Assembly: GCA_019752915.1 (NCBI GenBank)
Contig: JAIELO010000019.1
Span: 1 to 9,110 of the forward strand
From: Burkholderiaceae bacterium
Lineage (GTDB): Bacteria > Pseudomonadota > Gammaproteobacteria > Burkholderiales > Burkholderiaceae_D
Length of the DNA stretch: 9,110 nucleotides
Reading direction: 5' to 3'
How positions within the stretch are numbered: the stretch's first letter is position 1; the number at the start of each line of letters is the position of its first letter. The translations under genes and the position numbers were made by a program. Positions 1 to 9,110 of the stretch are shown in pieces. Below the pieces are notes generated by a model. It worked only from the letters and a program-made list of their open reading frames with translations. It had not been told where the DNA came from and ran no database searches.

Positions 1-368
1 GATGCCACCACGTGGCCATAGGTGGTGCCGGGATTCATGTAGCCATAGCCCACCGTGGCCAGCGTTTCGATGGAAAAGAACAGCGCATCAGGGAAGTAGC
101 CGGGACGGGCATTCGCGATCGATCCCGGCACCACAAAAAAGGCCGTGGCAAAAAACAGATTGGTCAGCAGGTAACTGACACCGATCAGCAGGAAGAAATT
201 CGGCCAGCTTAGTGTCAGCATCCAGTGGTAGATGTCGCCCCAGTACCAGCGCGCCACCCCGACCCGTTTGATCTTCGAGGTCCCCATCTGGAACACACCA
301 CGTTCATAGCCGACTTTTGGGCGGGCCGCTTTGTGCTCGGACACGCGCACCGGAGCATGGTGGTTCAT
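1..368 (-). CDS. KirBac-type inward-rectifier K+ channel, N-terminal part (runs off the window)
   Basis: The first 122 codons are present; the gene continues past the left edge. The product should be a homotetrameric inner-membrane potassium channel of the prokaryotic inward-rectifier (KirBac) family. Visible in order are a polar basic N-terminus (residues 1-40), an amphipathic slide helix rich in Trp and Tyr (about 41-52), an outer transmembrane helix (about 53-79), a pore helix (about 93-104) and the selectivity filter TVGYG at residues 105-109. The segment from the slide helix to the filter closely resembles KirBac1.1 of Burkholderia as I recall it, for example DIYHWMLTLSWP and SIETLATVGYG. 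The residue after the filter is Tyr, where KirBac1.1 has Asp. The inner helix and the cytoplasmic immunoglobulin-like domain lie outside the window. The ATG is chosen because AAGG lies 9 nt upstream and overlaps the def stop codon. The 11-nt gap after def suggests co-transcription. The family is confident; ligand and gating are unknown. Confidence 0.93.
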   Translation of the reverse strand, partial: MNHHAPVRVSEHKAARPKVGYERGVFQMGTSKIKRVGVARWYWGDIYHWMLTLSWPNFFLLIGVSYLLTNLFFATAFFVVPGSIANARPGYFPDALFFSIETLATVGYGYMNPGTTYGHVVA

Positions 369-377
369 CTTCGTCTA

Positions 378-381
378 CCTT
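378..381 (-). promoter_or_regulatory. Shine-Dalgarno site of the Kir channel gene, overlapping the def stop codon
   Basis: On the minus strand AAGG sits 9 nt before the channel ATG, and its AA is part of the TAA stop of def. Ribosomes ending def would therefore cover the start region of the channel, which fits translational coupling and supports this start. Confidence 0.55.
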
Positions 382-916
382 AATCGTCGTCGTTGGGGTC
401 GAGATCTGGGAACATCACCTGGGTATAACCAAAACGCGAAAAGTCGCGGATCCGCATAGGGTACAGTATCCCCAGCAAATGGTCGACTTCGTGTTGTACC
501 ACGCGCGCATGGAAGCCATCGACTTCGCGCAGAATGGGCTGATTCTTTTTGTCCACACCGGCATAACGCAGCTGCGTGTAGCGCGGCACGCTGCCACGCA
601 GACCGGGCACCGACAAACAGCCTTCGAAGCCCTCTTCCATCTGTTCCGACAACGGCGTCAGAACCGGATTGATTAATACGGTTTCCGGCACTTGCGGCGC
701 ATCGGGATAACGCTGATTCTGTTTGAAGCCGAAAATCACCAGTTGCAGATTGATGCCGATTTGCGGCGCTGCCAGCCCGGCACCATTGGCCGCGTGCATG
801 GTGTCGAACATATCAGCGATCAGCTCGCGCATGGCCGGCGTATCGAACTCCGTGACCGGCTCGGCGATCCGCAGCAGGCGCGGGTCACCCATCTTGAGAA
901 TTTCACGTACCGTCAT
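380..916 (-). CDS. def: Peptide deformylase
   Basis: A metal-dependent cytoplasmic hydrolase that removes the formyl group from the N-terminal methionine of nascent proteins, the first step of N-terminal processing. The product has 178 residues, a usual bacterial length. All three family motifs are intact: GAGLAAPQ (45-52), EGCLS (98-102) with metal ligand Cys100, and HEVDH (142-146) with ligands His142 and His146 and catalytic Glu143. The C-terminus ends in an acidic tail (DPNDDD). The frame stays open upstream to 1042, but that extension lies inside galU, is Arg/Gly-rich and has no deformylase character; family proteins start close to the motif seen at this ATG. The start overlaps the galU stop as ATGA and has no clear Shine-Dalgarno sequence, so translation probably depends on ribosomes ending galU. 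In many bacteria def is paired with fmt; here that partner is not adjacent in the visible part. The assignment is very secure. Confidence 0.97.
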   Translation of the reverse strand: MTVREILKMGDPRLLRIAEPVTEFDTPAMRELIADMFDTMHAANGAGLAAPQIGINLQLVIFGFKQNQRYPDAPQVPETVLINPVLTPLSEQMEEGFEGCLSVPGLRGSVPRYTQLRYAGVDKKNQPILREVDGFHARVVQHEVDHLLGILYPMRIRDFSRFGYTQVMFPDLDPNDDD

Positions 917-1815
917 TTGGCCGCACCGCCGTCGATTACGCACTGCATATCGCGCAGGAACTGGCAGTATTCCGCGCCCGTTTCCGGATGCTTGAGCCCC
1001 ATCGCCGTCATCGCCTTCAGGTAACCGAGTTTGGAGCCGCAATCGTAACGCTGGCCGTCATAGCGATAGGCCAGCACGCGCTCGTCTTTCATCAGCGCCG
1101 CGATACCATCGGTCAGCTGGATTTCGCCACCGGTGCCGGTCCCCAGATTTTCCAGATAGTTGAAGATACGCCCGGACAGCACATAGCGCCCCACCACGGC
1201 CAGCGTCGATGGCGCCTGATCCGGCTGCGGCTTCTCGACGATGCCGTGCACCAGTTCCAGCTTGGGCTGGTAGGCCGAGGCGCTGACGATGCCGTACTGG
1301 CGAGTCGCCGCACGCGGCACTTCCTGCACTGCCAGCACACTGCAACGCTCGTAGGCATACAGATCCGTCATCTGCGCCAGCACAGGGCGCACGCCTTCAT
1401 CGGTATCCATGAAGTCATCGGCCAGCAGTACCGCAAACGGTGAATCGCCGATCACCGGACGCGCGCACAGTACCGCATGCCCCAGCCCGAGTGGCTCGGA
1501 CTGACGGATGTAGATGCAGTTCACATGCTTGGGAATGACGTTGCGCACCAGTTCCAGCAAGGCCTGCTTATTGGCCGCTTCAAGCTCCGCTTCGAGTTCG
1601 TAAGCCTTGTCGAAATGGTCTTCGATGGCGCGTTTGTTACGCCCCGTGATGAACACCATTTCCGTGATGCCGGCGGCGACCGCCTCTTCCACCGCATACT
1701 GGATCAGCGGCTTATCCACGATCGGCAGCATCTCTTTCGGCTGCGCCTTGGTGGCAGGGAGAAAACGGCTACCGAGACCGGCCACCGGAAAAACTGCTTT
1801 GGTAATCTTCGACAT
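913..1815 (-). CDS. galU: UTP-glucose-1-phosphate uridylyltransferase
   Basis: Makes UDP-glucose and pyrophosphate from UTP and glucose 1-phosphate in the cytoplasm. UDP-glucose feeds lipopolysaccharide core, exopolysaccharide and osmoregulated glucan synthesis. The product has 300 residues, close to the 302 of E. coli GalU. The nucleotide-binding signature starts at residue 12: [19 protein letters not shown], followed by PIVDKP (31-36). Other conserved points are GLGHAVLCA (110-118), LADDFMD (131-137), VEKP (193-196) and GEIQLTDGI (230-238). An upstream in-frame ATG at 1869 would add 18 residues of unrelated sequence inside the end of ligA; the start at 1815 gives the typical N-terminus [13 protein letters not shown]. 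An AGGGA lies 13 nt upstream, a rather long spacing, and overlaps the last ligA codons. The gene begins 10 nt after ligA and ends in an ATGA overlap with def. A related nucleotidyltransferase such as GalF is less likely, given the complete GalU signature. Confidence 0.96.
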   Translation of the reverse strand: MSKITKAVFPVAGLGSRFLPATKAQPKEMLPIVDKPLIQYAVEEAVAAGITEMVFITGRNKRAIEDHFDKAYELEAELEAANKQALLELVRNVIPKHVNCIYIRQSEPLGLGHAVLCARPVIGDSPFAVLLADDFMDTDEGVRPVLAQMTDLYAYERCSVLAVQEVPRAATRQYGIVSASAYQPKLELVHGIVEKPQPDQAPSTLAVVGRYVLSGRIFNYLENLGTGTGGEIQLTDGIAALMKDERVLAYRYDGQRYDCGSKLGYLKAMTAMGLKHPETGAEYCQFLRDMQCVIDGGAAK

Positions 1816-1825
1816 CTTGTGTTGT

Positions 1826-5300
<3,475 letters not shown>

Positions 5301-5304
<4 letters not shown>

Positions 5305-8300
5305 GCTGCTTGTGCCTCAGTAGCAAAATTAGCGGCGGATTCCATATCCACCGCCACGATGCGCGATACGCCCTGCTCTTGCATCGTCACACCGATCAGT
5401 TGATTGGCCATCTCCATCGCAATCTTGTTGTGCGAAATGAAGAGGAATTGGGTCTGGTCAGACATCCGTTTGACCATCCTGCAGAATCGTTCGGTATTGG
5501 CGTCGTCCAGCGGCGCATCGACTTCGTCGAGCAGGCAGAACGGCGCCGGATTCAGGCGGAACATGGAGAACACCAGTGCCGTCGCGGTCAGCGCTTTTTC
5601 ACCGCCCGACAGCAGATGAATGGTGGCGTTCTTTTTACCCGGCGGCTGCGCCATGACCTGCACGCCGGAGTCGAGAATTTCATCGCCCGTCATAATCAGT
5701 TTGGCCTGTCCGCCACCAAACAGAATCGGGAACAGTTCCGAGAAGTGCCCATTCACGCGATCGAAGGTATCCTGCAGCAGATCGCGGGTTTCCTTGTCGA
5801 TGCGGGCAATCGCATCTTCCAGCGTATTGATCGCTTCGGTCAGGTCGGCGTTCTGCATGTCGAGGAAGTTCTTGCGCTCGGACGCCGTCGCCAGTTCCTC
5901 TAGTGCAGCCAGATTGACGGCACCCAGCATGGCAATCGCATTGGTCAGGCGCGTGACTTCGCCCTGCAGATACGAAGCCTTCATGTCCGGATGGAGTTTT
6001 TCGGCCAGCGCCGCCTCGTCGGCCTGCGCTTCCAGCAACTGCGCGGCGTACTGCTCGAGGTTGAGGCGTGCGGCCTGTTCCTTGAGCTGCATTTCCATGA
6101 TCTTGTCGCGCTGCGGCTGCAGGGCGCGCTCGGTGGACATGCGGCCTTCTTCGAACATGCGCAATTGCTGGGCAATCTGGTCGAGTTCATGGCGCGCGTC
6201 GGACAGCGCTTTTTCCTGCGCGCTGCGGCGATCCAGCAAATCCTGCAAGCCATCGTGGCTCTGGCCCGACTCCAGATTCGCCAGTTCCTCGCGCCCTGCT
6301 TCCAGACTCTGGGTCACCTGCGCCACCTGCGTATTCGCCGTAGCAATCGAGCGCCGGTATTCTTCGATCTTGCTACGTTGTGATTTCTCCGCAAACTGCG
6401 CTTCCTGCGCCGCGCGTTCCAGATCGCGCAAGGCTTCGCGGGCATCAGCGAGCCGCTGTTCCTTTTCGAGGAACAGGGTCTGCTGGTCTTCGTGTTCGCC
6501 TTGCAGATTACCGAGTTCCATATCGAGCTGTTCGAATTTCTCTTCCGATTCCAGCTTGATCTGGGTCTGCTCTTCTTCCTGCGCCATGATTTCCGCCAGA
6601 TCCGCCTCGATCTGATTGCTACGCTGGTTGAAGCGCGCCTCGACTTCGGCGGCCTTGACCACTTCCAGTTGCAGCGTATGCACCGACGACTGCAGGCTTT
6701 GCAGCTTGGCGCGGTATTCCGCCAGTTGGCGCGTCAGATTGCTGACCGCCGCCTCGGCACGCACCGCACGGGCACGCGCTTCATCGGCCAGCATCTGCTG
6801 GGCGCGCAACTGCTTGCTGATGTTGTCGATTTCCTGCTGGCGTCCCAGCATGCCATCCTGTTCGGAATCGGCGGCATAGAAACGCACGCTGCTGTGCGTA
6901 ATCGCATGCCCCTGCCGCGTAATAAAGCTACCACCGGCAGGCAGCTGCGCACGGCGCGCAAACGCACTGGCGGCGTCTTCGGCCAGATAGACGTTATGCA
7001 ACCAGTCCTGCAGCAGCGCGCGCAGCGACGGATCGTTCAGTTTCAGCAGGCTGATAAACGGCACCAGACCGGCCACTTCCGGCATCTGCGGCGCTTGCGC
7101 ATTGGACGGCGCGAACAGCGCCAGCTTGGCCGGCGGCGCATCGTTAAAGAACGCCTGCGCCCATTCGATATTCGACATCTGCAAAGCCTGCATGCGCTCG
7201 CGCAGCACCGCTTCCAGGGCATTTTCCCAGCCCGCTTCGATATTCAGTTTCTGCCACAGGCGCGGCAAGGTATCGAGTTCATGTTTCTGCAGCCACGGCG
7301 TGACTTTGCCTTGCGCCTGCACCCGCTCCTGCATCTGGCGCAGCGCATTCAGGCGCGCTTCCAGCTGGGCGTTGGCAGTGGTTTCCGTCTGCACCTGCTG
7401 TTGCGCCAGCTGACGTTCCGCTTCCAGTTGCGGTTGCTGTTCCAGCGCCTCTTCTAGCAGGAAGTTCTGCTCTTCCAGCGCCTGCTGTTTTTCTTCCAGC
7501 TGCAAGCGCAGATTGGCCAGATGGGCACTATCGGGCAGACTCAGGCCATGCTTTTCCTGCTGCAGCCGTTCACGGCGCACCGTTAAGCCATTCAGAATAT
7601 TGTTGGCGTTGCGCTGATGCGCCGATTCCAGTTCCAGTTGCTGCTGCGCCTGCATGATGCGGGCGCGCGATTCCACACTGCGGCTCTGTGCTTCACGCCA
7701 TACCTGCTCGAGCAGCGGCAGTGATTCGCCCTTCTGCTCGGCCATCATCTGTGCCTGTTCTACCTTGGCGCTCAGTTCTTCCAGCGTGAATTCACCTTCC
7801 TCGATCTGCCCGGCGTATTCGCTAGCCTGCTGCTGCCACTGGTCGCGCTGCGCGCCCAGCGCTGCCAGCTGCGCCTGCAAACGGGTGCGTGACTCGACCA
7901 CGAATTTAATCTGCGCTTCCAGACTGCCGATCTCGGCATTGGTCTGGTACAGATGCCCCTGCGCCGTATGCAGATGGTCGCCGGCCGCAAAGTGCGCCTG
8001 GCGGGTCTGTTCGAGCGATAGCTCCACATTGCGCAGCTTGGCCGTGGCTTCTTCCAGCTCGTTCTGCGCCAGTTCCACTTCGCGGAAGTATTTCTTCTGC
8101 TCGTTTTCGGCTTCGATCTTGCGCAGTAACCACAGCAGTTTCTGTTTTTCTTCCTGATCGGCCTGCAACTGGTGGAACTTGGTGGCGACCGCCGCCTGCC
8201 CCTCCAGTTTTTCCAGATTGGTATTCAGTTCGCGCAGAATGTCGTCGACCCGCAGCAGGTTCTCGCGTGTGTCATGCAGACGGTTTTCCGTTTCGCGGCG

Positions 8301-8828
8301 ACGTTCCTTGTACTTCGAGACACCTGCCGCCTCTTCCAGAAACACCCGCAGTTCTTCCGGTCGCGATTCGATGATGCGGCTGATCATGCCCTGACCGATA
8401 ATCGCGTAGGCACGTGGCCCCAGCCCGGTACCAAGGAAAATATCCTGAATGTCGCGACGCCGAACCGGCTGGCTGTTGATGTAATAGGTCGAGGTACCGT
8501 CGCGCGTCAGCGTGCGCTTGACGGCAATTTCCGCATACTGGCCCCACTGACCGGCAGCCTTGCCATCGCTGTTATCGAACACCAGTTCGACGGACGAGCG
8601 TCCGGCCGGTTTGCGGTGGGTAGAGCCGTTGAAAATCACGTCCTGCATGGACTCGCCACGCAGCTCGGATGCTTTCGATTCGCCCAGCACCCATCGTACG
8701 GCATCGATAATATTCGACTTGCCGCAACCATTGGGACCGACTACGCCTACCAGCTGACCCGGCACCTGAAAATTGGTGGGATCAACGAAAGACTTAAATC
8801 CCGACAATTTGATGGAAGAAAGACGCAC
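5301..8828 (-). CDS. smc: Chromosome segregation/condensation ATPase SMC
   Basis: Dimeric ATPase that, with ScpA and ScpB (not in this window), loops and compacts the chromosome. The product has 1175 residues, a normal SMC length. The N-terminal ATPase half carries the Walker A motif GPNGCGKS (31-38), the Q-loop Gln146 in IIGQGMIS and the family stretch FLEEAAGVSKYK (163-174). Gln/Glu/Leu-rich coiled coils span about 175-505 and 665-1000, flanking a hinge at about 510-665. The C-terminal half has the ABC signature LLSGGEKAL (1072-1080), Walker B with CLLDEVD (about 1097-1103) and the D-loop APLDD. All ATPase motifs are intact. The hinge is divergent: the usual glycine-rich dimerisation stretch near its end is replaced by VRFYAADSEQDGM. 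The start is GTG, giving the canonical N-terminus MRLSSIKLSGFKSF; only a weak GAAG is seen upstream. It is the first gene of the cluster behind a candidate promoter, and its TGA overlaps the zipA ATG. MukB and MksB are excluded by length and motifs. Confidence 0.98.
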
Positions 8829-8863
8829 GTTGTTATGGCTTCGTTGGGCTGGAAAACTTCACA

Positions 8864-8872
8864 ATAATACCA
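8864..8872 (-). promoter_or_regulatory. Candidate extended -10 promoter of the smc cluster
   Basis: On the minus strand TGGTATTAT reads as an extended -10 element (TG, one base, then TATTAT, 5 of 6 to TATAAT). No good -35 hexamer stands 16-18 nt upstream, which is tolerated by extended -10 promoters. A start near 8857 would give a leader of about 30 nt before the GTG of smc. Prediction by eye only. Confidence 0.45.
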
Positions 8873-8879
8873 TTTTGTC

Positions 8880-8908
8880 CCTGAATTCAGGCCAAAAACA
8901 CGCCTGAA
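8880..8908. promoter_or_regulatory. Palindrome and overlapping inverted repeat upstream of smc (possible operator)
   Basis: CCTGAATTCAGG (8880-8891) is a perfect 12-bp palindrome. Its right half is also the left arm of a second inverted repeat, TTCAGGC (8886-8892) and GCCTGAA (8902-8908), with a 9-nt A-rich spacer. The CCTGAA element thus occurs three times in 29 bp. It lies over the -35 region of the candidate smc promoter, so a repressor or activator site is possible. Neither strand has a U-run after the stem, so it is a poor intrinsic terminator for the upstream gene. Confidence 0.4.
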
Positions 8909-8933
8909 CGCCGAGACAGTTCGATTCATGCCA

Positions 8934-9110
8934 CTAGTGTGGTGCCCGCTTCGGCGCTTCCCAGATCGCGCGCGTAAACGGCTGATCGCGGCCAGACAGA
9001 TGCATGGCCAGCTGGGCAATCCAGCGCTCGGCCGGCACCGGCTCCACGCGCGGCGCAATCAGCACGATGGGCAGACACAACAGCAGCAGCCAGCGACTCA
9101 GCGCCAGATG
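8934..9110 (-). CDS. C-terminal end of an unrecognised protein with one hydrophobic segment (5' end outside the window)
   Basis: The last 58 codons and the TAG stop of a gene entering from the right edge. The visible part holds a hydrophobic stretch, WLLLLCLPIVLIAP (7-20), likely a membrane segment or the end of one, then a polar tail with RVEPVPAERW, RDQPFTRAIW and the basic end EAPKRAPH. The frame is supported by very GC-rich third positions and by sensible composition; another minus-strand frame is also open across the same bases but has less coding-like composition. I do not recognise the family. The gene is in the same direction as smc but separated from it by about 105 bases with a candidate promoter, so it is probably the end of a separate unit. 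A small membrane protein or the C-terminal anchor of a larger one are both possible. Confidence 0.6.
   Translation of the reverse strand, partial: HLALSRWLLLLCLPIVLIAPRVEPVPAERWIAQLAMHLSGRDQPFTRAIWEAPKRAPH

Noticed and set aside
917..1042. Upstream extension of def by 42 codons
   Set aside because: It lies within galU, is Arg/Gly-rich and unlike any deformylase N-terminus; the ATG at 916 overlapping the galU stop fits the family.
5620..7457. Plus-strand open frames of 331 and 321 codons opposite smc
   Set aside because: They are Ser/Cys/Arg-rich or Gln/Arg-rich shadows of the SMC coiled-coil codons (complements of CAG, GAA and CTG runs). They overlap each other and lack recognisable domains.
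8886..8908. Intrinsic terminator of the upstream gene
   Set aside because: The 7-bp stem with 9-nt loop has no T-run after it on either strand; the A/T run is in the loop. An operator is a better reading, though not shown.
8886..8908. Neisserial DNA uptake sequence
   Set aside because: The GCCTGAA arms look like GCCGTCTGAA at both ends but lack the central GTC, so this is not a DUS.
8747..9058. A 103-codon minus-strand frame spanning the smc start, the gap and the upstream gene
   Set aside because: It crosses the smc N-terminus in another frame and the intergenic palindrome; composition is Arg/Ser/Cys-rich and not protein-like. The other frame ending at 8934 is the better coding call.

Overview
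The window reads as one tightly packed minus-strand gene cluster of a betaproteobacterium. This rests on the gene order smc-zipA-ligA, a ZipA whose C-terminal half is of the form I associate with betaproteobacteria, and the GC-rich third codon positions. The enlarged NAD-dependent ligase (779 residues against about 670 in E. coli) makes me lean towards Neisseriales, but that is inference from memory and not proven by the sequence.

Layout, read in the direction of transcription (high to low coordinates). The last 58 codons of an unrecognised gene with one hydrophobic segment end at 8934. A gap of about 105 bases follows, holding a 12-bp perfect palindrome, an overlapping inverted repeat and a good extended -10 promoter. 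Then come smc (8828-5301, GTG start), zipA (5304-4174), ligA (4165-1826), galU (1815-913), def (916-380) and the first 122 codons of a KirBac-type inward-rectifier potassium channel (from 368, running off the left edge). All junctions from smc to the channel are 11 nt or less or overlap as ATGA, so one polycistronic transcript is likely. Apart from the gap upstream of smc there is almost no non-coding sequence, and I see no tRNA, rRNA, CRISPR array, insertion sequence or sign of recent transfer.

Functionally the cluster joins chromosome condensation (SMC), anchoring of the FtsZ ring (ZipA), DNA nick sealing (LigA), UDP-glucose synthesis (GalU), removal of the N-formyl group from new proteins (Def) and potassium flux (Kir). 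Most of it is housekeeping. I found no convincing undescribed system. The points most worth a second look are an extra segment in LigA that looks like a duplicated helix-hairpin-helix unit, the atypical SMC hinge, the palindrome over the putative smc promoter, and the ion channel at the tail of a division/replication operon.
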